Origin: Ruminococcus sp. YE71
GTDB taxonomy: Bacteria > Bacillota > Clostridia > Oscillospirales > Ruminococcaceae
NCBI RefSeq assembly: GCF_900119155.1
Contig: NZ_FPIR01000019.1
Location: 23,010 to 87,009, forward strand
DNA length: 64,000 nt
Direction: 5' to 3'
Below the pieces are notes generated by a model, which saw nothing but the letters and a program-made list of their open reading frames with translations, had not been told where the DNA came from and made no database searches. Shown one piece after another: positions 33,382 through 44,000 of the stretch. Within the stretch, counting starts at the first letter, position 1, and each line of letters begins with the position of its first letter. The translations under genes were made by a program, and so were the position numbers.

Positions 33382-34599
33382 ATGAAAGCTAATACTAAGA
33401 AAAACTCAACGACCAAGAAATTGGTCCCGGCGGCCGGCTCGCTCCTGATCTCGGCTGCAATGCTCGGTACTTCGACTTACGCATGGTTCACTATGAGCCG
33501 TGAGGTTGAGTTGAAAAATATTCAGATGACTGCTACTGTTCCTGAGGATATTCAGATTTCAATTGGTAAAATAGGTAAGACTGCTGATAGCACAGTTGTA
33601 TCGGAAGCACAAGGCGATGGCGCTGTTGGTAATAATACTGGCTATGTTATGAGATCATCAGAGGGAGCCGCAGTAGAGCCTAGAACAAGTGGTCAATATC
33701 AGTCTCTTGACTGGTCAAACAGCATAGACATTTCACATTACTACACTTTTGGAAAGCTTATCCCTGCTTCTTCTGATACTGGCGTTAATATTTTCTTTAC
33801 TCCTGATGCTAATGGTATAGGTCAGACTGTTAAAACGGATGCAAAATACTATCAGGCTGCTAATGGATTATCTCCTATTGCTGAAAGTACCGCATATTCA
33901 AGCGGAGCTGGTTCGGCAAAGCTTAATGCAACAGCTCATCTTAAGACTGGCGATTCCGATGCTTGGACTGGTAGCGGCGCAACAGATTTTAACTGCACAT
34001 ATGATGATGGTTACTATGTTGATATTCCCGTATGGCTTAGAACTTCAAGTTCTGAAGGCGCTGACTTAAGTGTTAAAGCTTATGTTATAGACAAGAATGA
34101 AATTACAGGGTACGGAACCAATACTTCGGGAACATCTGATGGAAAAGAACTCTATAGAGCTGTTAGAGTAGCGATTCTGACAAGTAGTGGTTCAGCAGCC
34201 GCAGCTTCTGGTACAGGAAATTTGATTCCTGTTAAGGATGGTGGTCAGACTGGCGAGACTGGTTATAATGGCACTTCGATTCTTGACTGGTATACTGCTT
34301 CTAGTGGCGCAGAACCCCATCCTTTCAAAGTCGGTGGTGGTGCTGTTAGCGCTATAACTGATCAGAATAGCACTAGTGTAACATATACTCCGATTGCAAC
34401 ATTACAGAGTACCACAAATGCAAAGGGTACTTATAATGGAACTTCTTCGGTCGTTCATCTCGCAAATGGTTCAGGAACTGCTTATGGTGCTATGACACAG
34501 GTAATCGTTCGTGTATGGCTCGAAGGCGAAGACCCTGATTGCTTTAACGAAACAGCAGGTCAGGATTGGTCTATCAATCTCAAGTTTGAGAAAATCTAA
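33382..34599 (+). CDS. SipW-type exported protein, TasA/camelysin-like (putative major fibre subunit)
   Basis: 405 residues. A positive N-terminus (MKANTKKNSTTKK) and hydrophobic stretch (14-33) end in TYAWFTMSREVELK, the A-[YW]-F form of SipW-dependent signal peptides; the mature part begins with the beta strand NIQMTATVPEDIQISIGKI. The remainder is Ser/Thr/Gly-rich and beta-type, ending MTQVIVRVWLEGEDPD and INLKFEKI. No anchor. AAAGGA eight bases before the ATG at 33382 is better spaced than the ATG at 33376. It has its own consensus promoter and terminator, suggesting high expression. Codons are AT-rich compared with genes to the left. Confidence 0.75.
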   Translation: MKANTKKNSTTKKLVPAAGSLLISAAMLGTSTYAWFTMSREVELKNIQMTATVPEDIQISIGKIGKTADSTVVSEAQGDGAVGNNTGYVMRSSEGAAVEPRTSGQYQSLDWSNSIDISHYYTFGKLIPASSDTGVNIFFTPDANGIGQTVKTDAKYYQAANGLSPIAESTAYSSGAGSAKLNATAHLKTGDSDAWTGSGATDFNCTYDDGYYVDIPVWLRTSSSEGADLSVKAYVIDKNEITGYGTNTSGTSDGKELYRAVRVAILTSSGSAAAASGTGNLIPVKDGGQTGETGYNGTSILDWYTASSGAEPHPFKVGGGAVSAITDQNSTSVTYTPIATLQSTTNAKGTYNGTSSVVHLANGSGTAYGAMTQVIVRVWLEGEDPDCFNETAGQDWSINLKFEKI

Positions 34600-34616
34600 A
34601 ATCAATTAACTTATCC

Positions 34617-34646
34617 AACCCCCACCTCGGTGGGGGTTCTTCTTTT
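34617..34646 (+). terminator. Rho-independent terminator after the first SipW-type gene
   Basis: AACCCCCACC (34617-34626), loop TC, GGTGGGGGTT (34629-34638), then CTTCTTTT. Confidence 0.92.
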
Positions 34647-34728
34647 GCCATTTGTGATCTTTTGTTATAGTTTGATAAAAATATAATGATAATTAGCGCG
34701 TGGGACAGGGTTTTGGGTGGATAAAGTA

Positions 34729-34757
34729 TTGACAAATTGTGTGATTTGTGTTATAAT
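34729..34757 (+). promoter_or_regulatory. strong sigma-A promoter of the four-gene surface operon
   Basis: TTGACA (34729-34734), 17 bases, TATAAT (34752-34757): full consensus. The leader contains a TGGTC...GACCA hairpin (about 34808-34829) directly before AGGAGAGG. Confidence 0.88.
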
Positions 34758-34846
34758 TGTATAAGGAATATTCTCGGATATTTGCTCATTTAGTTGATTT
34801 TTAACAATGGTCTTCGGCTGACACGACCAAAGGAGAGGTGACGCAG

Positions 34847-35995
34847 ATGAAGGAAATTAACGATATTTCGGCTCAGACGCTGCCCGAATCTGTTGGGTCT
34901 GCCGCAGTCGCCGAGGAACTCGCTAAGGAAGTCAAACGGCGTAAGATCAAGCTGATAAAGGCGGTTTCCGCGTTCGTGGTGTTCGCTGTTGTTTGCTTTT
35001 TTATTACGATCGCATGGTTTACGATGTCAAGAGAGATATCGGCAGGGAGCATGGCAATAAAGTCTGAAGATGCCCCTTTTGAACTTGAGGTTCGCGGTAC
35101 AAACATTGAAAACGAAGATGATTTTTCAAAAGCTGATAATGATTACGAAGATGGTATTGATATGGAAGAACTTGATGCTTATCAGACGTCTGGACAGTAT
35201 GAAAAAATCATTTGGAGAAAAAATGGTTCTACTGCTGATGATGGACATTATAATGAAGGATTATCACCAAATTCGCATGGAAAGCTCACTTTTTGGGTTG
35301 TTCCAAACAGTACTGGAGCACTAGATATTGAATTCAAATTCAAGGTCAGAGGCTTTATCGGAACTTATACTCCTGCTGCAACAGAAGATGCAGAGCCTAC
35401 TCTGAATGATTTGTTTGAAGTAACAGAGAGTATGGCAGTTACCGCGGAAAACGGATTGAAAAATGCTGCAGATCTTGCTAAGAAAAAAGACGCTTTAGGT
35501 TATATACAAGGTCACATATTGTTTTTCTCTGATTTTGATGGAACAAACTACTCAGGATTTCTCGGAACAGGTCGTTCGATCAGATTCGGCGACTGTATAA
35601 ATCCTTCAGCAGAGCCAAAAGCAAAATATAATGCCGAAAATGCTGTAGATGTCACAGAAGGACAAAAATATCAGGTGACTATCTACTGGAAGTGGGCAAA
35701 TACACTTGAACAGATGGTTTTTGACAGCACTTCCCAATACAGAGACAATCCAATGTTCTCGACTTCAAACACTACTGATAGAAATGCAATATACACATAT
35801 TTAAAAGATACTACTAACAACTCGGTTTTTTCTGGGGCATCAAACATCGAATCGCTTCTGACAACTATTCAAGGTGGGACTAATTTTTCTACAGCACTTG
35901 CAACGCTTACGAATGCATACGATAATGCCGATCAGATAATAGGTAATAATTTGGATTACATCTTGATTGAGATGAGCGCAGAAACGCCATCATAA
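34847..35995 (+). CDS. SipW-type exported protein, TasA/camelysin-like, second subunit
   Basis: 382 residues. A longer cytoplasmic N-terminus (1-36; EELAKEVKRRKIKLIK) precedes a membrane segment (37-57) ending in ITIAWFTMSREISAGSM, nearly identical at the cleavage region to the upstream protein. The body is acidic and beta-rich and ends NLDYILIEMSAETPS, reminiscent of the last strand of camelysin-like folds. AGGAGAGG at 34831-34838 fits the ATG at 34847. It is the first gene of the operon that ends with the giant protein. Confidence 0.72.
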   Translation: MKEINDISAQTLPESVGSAAVAEELAKEVKRRKIKLIKAVSAFVVFAVVCFFITIAWFTMSREISAGSMAIKSEDAPFELEVRGTNIENEDDFSKADNDYEDGIDMEELDAYQTSGQYEKIIWRKNGSTADDGHYNEGLSPNSHGKLTFWVVPNSTGALDIEFKFKVRGFIGTYTPAATEDAEPTLNDLFEVTESMAVTAENGLKNAADLAKKKDALGYIQGHILFFSDFDGTNYSGFLGTGRSIRFGDCINPSAEPKAKYNAENAVDVTEGQKYQVTIYWKWANTLEQMVFDSTSQYRDNPMFSTSNTTDRNAIYTYLKDTTNNSVFSGASNIESLLTTIQGGTNFSTALATLTNAYDNADQIIGNNLDYILIEMSAETPS

Positions 35996-36024
35996 TAATA
36001 CGAAAAAAAGAAGGAGGTGCTATT

Positions 36025-36876
36025 ATGAGTAAGTTTTTCTGCAAGATCAAAAGCTTAAAACTAAAGGATAGAATACAGCTTATTATAGCACTTCTTTTAA
36101 CATTAGCAATAATAGTATCGTTTCCGGTTTATGCATGGTTCAATCACCGAAGACAAATTGCAGAGCTTCAAAGAATTAAAACGCCGGACTTACTATTTAT
36201 TAGTGCTGCATATGCTGAAGATGTAAAGTACTTTCAAATTCCGTCCATCGATGTCGCTGATGAAAACAACACAAAACACCGACGGGTATTTCCGTTTGCT
36301 GTAGCTGGAGAATATGTACCCGAGTTCACTTTACAACTTGCGCATACAACAAACATTCCTTTTACTTATAAGATATACGAGGCTGATTATTTCAATAGCG
36401 AGTCTGCTGCTAAGGAAGCGATTGATACTAAAAATGAAAGTATTGCTGAGGAAGCTGATAAACTATCATATGAATATGATGCGGTTAAGTATGATGTTAA
36501 AGCGAAATGGACGATGCTGGATCAATACACGTTATCTCAGCGAACATTAGATGAAGGTGATACTCTATATCTGGTTAAAGGTAATCTGGTTTCTGGCAGT
36601 TATCTGAACAGTACAACTTCAGGAACCCGAACAATCGCAAGCAATAAATACCATCAAGAAACATATAAAGATGGAGACGGTACTTATGATCAAGTACAAA
36701 TTTATGCTGAACCGTTGTATTGGCAAAGCAGCAAAATTCCAAGCGTCCCCAATTCTTCAGGATGGGGCGGAAATCCATTTTTCAAAACCTTTGTCATAGA
36801 AATATCTTGGGATCCGTCCGAGATACAGAATGATAAAGAAACTGATATGATCTATTTTTCCGCCTACAGAGAATAG
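36025..36876 (+). CDS. SipW-type exported protein, third subunit
   Basis: 283 residues. Membrane segment at 17-36 ends in FPVYAWFNHRRQIAELQRIK, then a beta-type domain: LLFISAAYAEDVKYFQI, FAVAGEYVPEFTLQLAHTTN and IPFTYKIYEADYF, a layout seen in camelysin-like proteins. It ends FVIEISWDPSEIQNDKETDM and IYFSAYRE, which resembles the last strands of that family. AAGGAGGTG precedes the ATG. It lies 29 bases after the previous gene. It is possibly a minor subunit or fibre initiator; this is inference. Confidence 0.72.
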   Translation: MSKFFCKIKSLKLKDRIQLIIALLLTLAIIVSFPVYAWFNHRRQIAELQRIKTPDLLFISAAYAEDVKYFQIPSIDVADENNTKHRRVFPFAVAGEYVPEFTLQLAHTTNIPFTYKIYEADYFNSESAAKEAIDTKNESIAEEADKLSYEYDAVKYDVKAKWTMLDQYTLSQRTLDEGDTLYLVKGNLVSGSYLNSTTSGTRTIASNKYHQETYKDGDGTYDQVQIYAEPLYWQSSKIPSVPNSSGWGGNPFFKTFVIEISWDPSEIQNDKETDMIYFSAYRE

Positions 36877-36916
36877 GTATTATTATTAATAATTCAAAGA
36901 AAGGAGCAATGGCACT

Positions 36917-38011
36917 ATGAAAAAGGTAATTACTGCCAAAAAGTTTATAAAAAAACACTTGATCACAATATGGTTAGTTATAGCTGCTGTTGCTTTTAGT
37001 GGGATCCTCGCATATGCAAAGTTTAGTGATGGACAGAACTATACAAAAAGAGTTGTTTCTACAGGAACGAATGATAAGGTGCTGTTCACATCCAATTTGC
37101 TCAACACTTCAAATACGGGCCATCCAAAAACAGTAACAAAGGGTTATACTTCTGATAGCTACTATGATATAAATATTTACAATTATGATAAAAATAAAGT
37201 ATCATCTTATTATCCCGGTACAATAAACTATACTTTAAATGCAATGCTTGTTAAGCCTGATGCGAGTAGTACAGTCTATGATACCACCGATTCGGATGAT
37301 CTTAATGCATTAAAAAATGTATTAGTTGAAACACAGATCAATGATATTGACCCTGATAATCCAGTCATCACCTATACTTATCACAAGATATACATATATA
37401 GATTGATTGATGGAACGCCAGAAGACACGCCTATTGTAACGCTTGGTGCAATAGATCAGGATACAATGACTGCATCATATAATTTAACAGGAGAGCAACT
37501 AGTTCCGGGAAAAACCGGAAGTGCAGTTGAAAGCTACAGAGTAGTTTTGCCAAAAGAAGTTATTGATTCTGATGTTCGAGTTAAAATCACGGCTGAACCG
37601 AACGGACATAGCGATCTTCCTTCGTCAATAGGCGGAGTGTTTTACATTCAGTCTCAAAACATTGTTATTACAACAGGTTGGAATGGCGAATTTGTTGATA
37701 GCCGTACAAAAGCTCCGAGTGAATACGATGCATTCAATTACAGAATATCCGGAGCAGGAACGGCAAACAAGGTACTGAAGTGGAATAGTACTTATCTTCA
37801 GCCTAACAAACAGGAGATAGCTGATCTTTTCGGAGATAATTCATTTTCGGCATCAACTAGTCAGGAAGCACTTAGCTTACCACTAAAGCCCGATGTTTAC
37901 ACTTATGATATCCAGTTCTATGTAAAAGATGCTGTAGCAAGAGAATACATTAATGGTTTGACATGGGATCAGTTGATAGCGGCCAACCTTGTCTCTTTGG
38001 AAGATCCATAA
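36917..38011 (+). CDS. SipW-type exported protein, fourth subunit (divergent AKF motif)
   Basis: 364 residues. Lysine-rich N-terminus and membrane segment (16-33) end in GILAYAKFSDGQNYTKRV, where A-K-F-S-D replaces the A-W-F of the first three; SipW substrates usually read A-Y-F-S/T-D, so this copy fits the wider family. The rest is beta-rich with DINIYNYDKNKVSSYYPGTI, TYTYHKIYIYRLIDG and a C-terminal PDVYTYDIQFYVKDAVAREY. AAAGGAG precedes the ATG. It lies 40 bases after the third subunit and 42 before the giant gene. Confidence 0.7.
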   Translation: MKKVITAKKFIKKHLITIWLVIAAVAFSGILAYAKFSDGQNYTKRVVSTGTNDKVLFTSNLLNTSNTGHPKTVTKGYTSDSYYDINIYNYDKNKVSSYYPGTINYTLNAMLVKPDASSTVYDTTDSDDLNALKNVLVETQINDIDPDNPVITYTYHKIYIYRLIDGTPEDTPIVTLGAIDQDTMTASYNLTGEQLVPGKTGSAVESYRVVLPKEVIDSDVRVKITAEPNGHSDLPSSIGGVFYIQSQNIVITTGWNGEFVDSRTKAPSEYDAFNYRISGAGTANKVLKWNSTYLQPNKQEIADLFGDNSFSASTSQEALSLPLKPDVYTYDIQFYVKDAVAREYINGLTWDQLIAANLVSLEDP

Positions 38012-38053
38012 TAATTATTCAGATTGCTTTGTTGCTTAAATGGAGTGATACAA

Positions 38054-41000
38054 ATGAAAAAACGTTTGAGAAAATACAAAGTTAATAACGCAAAGAAACG
38101 TGTCATAAGCTCTGCGATAGTATTCGCCTTGCTAATGAGTGACTTCCCTATGCCAGAATTTTCTGAGCTCATTGAAAAAAAGACGTCCTCAGCATTTTCT
38201 CTTGAAGCTTCTGCTGAAATTGTTTATGACAGGAGTGAATATACCAAGCATTATATAAACGAAGGTGTAGATACCGGTTACATACTCATCGAGTCATGGG
38301 ATGATCTTGTTTGGTATTCTCAGTCTTATCACAATTACTCACTTGGAACTGTTTATTCAACTGATATAGAACATGAAAAGGACATTCTTTTTTTAAACTT
38401 TGGTGAAAGTCAGGGAAACAACTACAACCTAAATGGAAAAAACTATGTTCCAATCGGCAATGACAACAAACCATTTGAAGGAAGAATTATTTTTTCAAAC
38501 TCATCGGCTACGGAAACCTTCAACGTTCCCGAATCACTTTTTGGTACTATTTCCGAGAAGGTTTCTATTAAAAATCAAACAGAAACCGCTGTAAAGCAAA
38601 TAAAGCTTACACGCACTGGCACAGGAAGCGGTGACGTATTATTTGCAAGAAAGGTAAAATCTGATGATGATAGCACCACTTGTGCGGAGTGGAACATAAT
38701 ATTTGACAAGTTCGATAATTCTTCAGCTATTTCATATGCCGGATTGATAGGTGAGATTGAGGCTGGCGCAAATGTTCAGATTACTTATGAGAACAATTCC
38801 ATTTTGACAAAATCAAATCTGGAAGCAAATGCAACATCTTCCGATACAGATGGTAAGCCGGTAGATGCCGGTGCCCTTTGTGGAAAAATGGGTGCAGGGG
38901 CATCCCTGACTGCGACTTATTCCGGCACAAATACAGATTATAACATTACATCAGCTAATGGAAACGCAGGAGGCCTTGTTGGTTCAATGGAGGTTGGATC
39001 TTCTCTGACAGTGACAACTTCTAATCTTCAGGGAGCTTCTGCTTGGGTATCTGCATCAAATGGGTATGCAGGTGGTATTGTCGGAAAGAATGACGGCGGT
39101 ACAGTTACAATTACCCCATCATCCGGAACAACTTATACTGTTAGTCAAATAATACATGGAAAATATGGTTCAGGTGGATTATTTGGTTATTATGCTCCGC
39201 CATCAGCAGCTACATCAGAACTTGATATTAGCAATTATCTGGTTAATTGCAAACTTGAACAGGCAGTATCAGAAACCGGTTTTTCAGGAGGAATCATAGG
39301 CGTTATTGAAAATGCTCCCGCAGACCCCACAGGAAGAGTAGGTGGCAGTTTAACAATTAAAGGTAAGTCTGATGGAACTACTGCTGTTACTTCTACTCAT
39401 GTTTCGCAATTGAATCCTGTAACAGGTAAAGAAACAGGATATAAAGCTGAAGCGTATGGTGGGCTTATCGGTTCATATAAAGCAGATGATACTGGTTACT
39501 CTCTGAACATCAAAGATGTTTCAACTACACCTACAAATACTCTCTCAGCTTCTGTTTATGGCGGAGGTATCGGTAAAATCATCGATGCATCATATGTAAA
39601 GTTTGAAACCTTTAAGCTCAATAGTGCAGCAGGTGATCGTTCAGGAATATTTGGCGGGTTAGTTGCAGACTGTCCAAATGGGTATATTTATACTGATGGT
39701 TCAACCACCAATGAAAATTGTACAGGTATTGTAATCGGCAGTTCTGTGATTGATGGTTTTACAGGCGGCGGCCTTGTAGGAAACCTGGGTGATGGCGTTC
39801 TTGGTATGAAGGGAACTATAAATGTATCTAATGCAAAGCCTTCTGCTGCTGATACAAATGGTCATCTTGTCGGAACAAGAGACAACGCATTTATATATTC
39901 CGACGGAACCCTGAGTGGCTATTCCATGAGTGAAATAGAAGTTGATAATGTTGGCTCATGGGGCGATGTTCTGGTTATTGATGGTACTAAACTGAAAAAG
40001 GATACAACGGACGATGCTCTTAATGTATTTAGTGAATCAAATCATATGATCTCTATTGTAGATGTGACCACTACTGCAATTGCAAATGCAGCGGATTATG
40101 CAAAGGCATCACTTCTCTACCAAATTGATGTTACTGAAAATGATTTTATTGCCAACACTTCGAGTTTAACATCAAGTTCGTCTGCACCATTAAATCTTAC
40201 ATTTGGAGCAGATATTGATCTGACTGGAACTGGTCTTCGCGGAATAACCAGAGACAATGGAACCGACAGGGTTTCATATTCAGGTACTATTTCAGGCGGA
40301 CACACGATCACTCTGGATATAAAAAATGTTGGCGGAAGCAACAGACCTGTCTACAGAAAGAAATACATCGGAATGCTTGGAATAGCAGATACCGTAACGA
40401 TCAATAACACCACCTTTAGTGGTACTATTCTAAGCAAAAATGAAAGAACCACTGATAAAGACACCATATGTTATTTGGGGTCAGCTGCCGCACAGATTAA
40501 AACAAGCTTTATCGCATCAAATTGCAATACAGCAAGTGGACTTAGTATAACTATGACTGGTTCAAAAGATGTTATTTCTGGCAGGCTGATAGGTGAAGCT
40601 GAGAGTGCTATTGGTACAATAACAATTTCTGGTAGCACATATGATGGAAATATTACCGGAAATAACAAAACGACTGTAGGCGGTACTATCGGCAAAATTG
40701 CCGGTGCTGCAAGCGGAGCTGTTTGGTCATTTAATGGTATCACTCTAAGAGGCAACGTAAAAGGAATACAACATGTCGGAGGCCTTATTTCTGATGTTGA
40801 AGGTAGCGGTAATGCTACGATAAAACTTGGCAATTCTTCAAGTGTAGTTGCTGATAATAATCTTCATATTGAAGGAAATAGCAGTGACTCAATGGGAGGT
40901 CTGCTCGGTTATAGTTGGTCAAAAGCAGATGTGGAAGTCACAGATGTTGTAGTTTCCGGTCATCCTACAGTAGAACAAAAAAGCAGTGGTGGAGCTGCTG

Positions 41001-44000
41001 GCTTAGTTTATAGCGCTACAGGTCATTGGACTATTACAAAGCTGTACCTCGGCTATACTGACGCAGAAGAAAACTCTCATGCGATCAAAATGCTTACCGG
41101 TACGGCTGGTTCTGTGGGCATGATCGTTAACAAAGGTAAAATAAGCAGTGACGGTATTTATCTCGAACTGCCTTCGGGATACGATTATAAACTTGCATAT
41201 TATACAGCTGAAACAGAAGGCTCTGCTTTCAAATCTGGTGGTGTGTTTGATGAGATCTGCGCATACAGTGCTTCATCTAAAGATGCTATAATGAACAACG
41301 GTCAGGGTATTGTTTCTATTAGCACGACCGGTCTGACAATGTCAACAACAGCGTCCGACAGCTTGAGTTATAAGAATCAGACTGTTCAGGGTAAATATAA
41401 AAACGGAAATACAAGGTATTATTACAATTTGGATACTATTGATAAAGATAACACTCTATCTTCAACTGCTTATGCTAAGAAACTAATGAGATGGGGTGTA
41501 CGTCAGTATGCCTGTGGAAATATCCAAAAGTATTTCCCCGATCCTTTCAGCAATAATACTATTCCTTCAGGAACATACAATATGCAGGGTTATAGCTGGT
41601 ATCCAGTTACACCTCTTAACGCAATGACGGTAAACGGCACGTTTACTTTCTATAATAAGGAATTTGACGATTGCGAAAAAGTCAAGGGAAAGCACGCAAA
41701 TATTTCAGATGCTAACAATAAAAACATCTGGTCACCGCTTGAGGCTGATCAGCATTACATGATGCAGAACGGCTTGTTTTATGATGTAAATAAAAATATA
41801 ACAATTGATGCAATCACAATTGCGGGTACTATCGGTGCAGTTGACAGTACCTCCGGTACCGGTGCGCTTGTTTACGGGACTGTAAAAGGCACATCAACTG
41901 CTGTAACTACTATTAGCAATACTGGAACAATTTCTCTGGCAGGCATCAGAGTTTGGAATTTGAGCACATATTCGAGCTATGCGCCGCTTCTTATCAATAA
42001 AGCAAGCGATTATGTTACATTTGATATAAAGAATGTATCAACGACTGCTGACTATAAGAGGACGACAACGGGTGAAACGCCCGTCACAACAACGATAGAT
42101 GCCGCAACAAGCCTTATCGGAAAAGCCGGAACACGTGATACAGTCACCACAGACAGCAGCGGTAACCAAATACCGATAAGTCAGGGAATTACCGTCAATT
42201 TCTCAGCAATTAAGCTTGACGGTAGAAATGCTGAATACGTTTCTGCCTATGGTACTACACCTGATCGTTATAATACTACAAAATCAATATTTACAAGTGC
42301 AACGCTGCTTGAACAGTTAATTGGTTCAAACGGCATATATAACTATACATTTGATGAGGACTGGGGTACGGGAACTCCTCATAAAGTTACTTATGGTAAA
42401 GAAGTAGGTTATACAACACAGGGACAGTATCCTAATCAGGAATTGTGGTATAAAGACGAAAAAGCAACCGGAGGCAAATCGAGATATACTCATCCTGACG
42501 CTGCGCCGCTCGATTCAGGGTCCACACAGTATACAGGTTTTGACTCATTCCGTCCTTATGTAGCAAGTGTCAGCACAAAAGCTGATATAGATGATAAGAC
42601 AGGGTTTAAGTACCAGCTCATGGTCAACCATCAGCCTTCGGATGAGATAGCAGGCTGCGGAACTTATAACGATCCGTATATAATCACAAGTGCGACAGAC
42701 CTGGTTAATATTTCAAAATTTATCAACAGCGCGTCTAATCTTAACGGTAAGATAAACATAGATGTTGACGGAGATGGCTGGTGTGATTCTACAACAGTAG
42801 ACCAAACAACAACTCTCTATACAGAGCATGTTAAATATACCCTTAATACTACATCAGATGCTACTTGCACAGGGCAGCCCAGTATCACGGCCGAAAATAT
42901 GAGAAAGTATCTTGCAAGCGCATATTATCAGATTCGTCTGTCAGGAGCTAATCAGCTTGTACTTACTTCTTCGTCAGGTTTCGTTGGCCTTGGCACATCG
43001 GATATTCCCTTTTCCGGTGTTATTGACGGCGGACAGAATTCAACAACTACAATCGTAAATGAAACCCAGTACCCGCTGATTAACTACAGCGGCGGTTGTG
43101 TTGTAAGAAATCTAATCGTAACAGTTAATGAAACAGTTACCCTTGATGACGCGACAGATTCATATGATTATATTACTGGAGGAAAAACACACGGCGCTTA
43201 TGGTGCCATAATTGCTGTCGTTGAAGGCGGCGATAATATAATCGATAATACACAGGTTACCTTTGGTACATCTGTAAAAATAAATGCCATGGGTAAGAAA
43301 GCACAGTTCCAGCCGATCGGCGGTTATGTTGGTGTTGTTGTTAATGGCGGTGTTATATTCAGAAATATGACAACAGGCAACATTAGCGGTATTACCAGTT
43401 CAAATGTATCAGCAGTAAAAGGAGGCGACTGGCCACAAATAAATTATTCTGACGGGAATCCTATAAATACCTCAGCTAAGCTGTCTGAATATACTGTTAA
43501 TATGACTCAGTCAAACAATTTGCTTTGGCTATATGTAAACCCGATCATCGGCAGAGTGATCAACGGGTATGCTGTGAATATCGCATCTGAGTATCATACT
43601 GCATATTCTGACTGTATAATGAACAACGGCAATAAGAGCTATTCAATAACAGATATTTCTTTATCAGGTGGTTCGTTAACAATTTCCGGATCAAATTTGA
43701 CTGTTCCAAATGGTCAGGCACTGTTTTTGACTTCGGTGATCGTAAACAGCGGAATGGGCGCAACAAAGCTTGGATATACTTCGGATTATATTAAACGTAC
43801 TGCGGCATATGATAAAGTTGGTTCTAATGCGGCAGCTCCTTCGTCGTGTCCGGATTATGATACCTATGCAAGGAACGATACCACAAGCGGTCCGGCGTAT
43901 ATCATTAAGAACTTTGCAGCCGGAGGCAACACGCTTGGAAGTGGAGGACCGTGGAATATCACGTTGACATCGAATGGATCATTTGTTCTTCCTGATGGCT

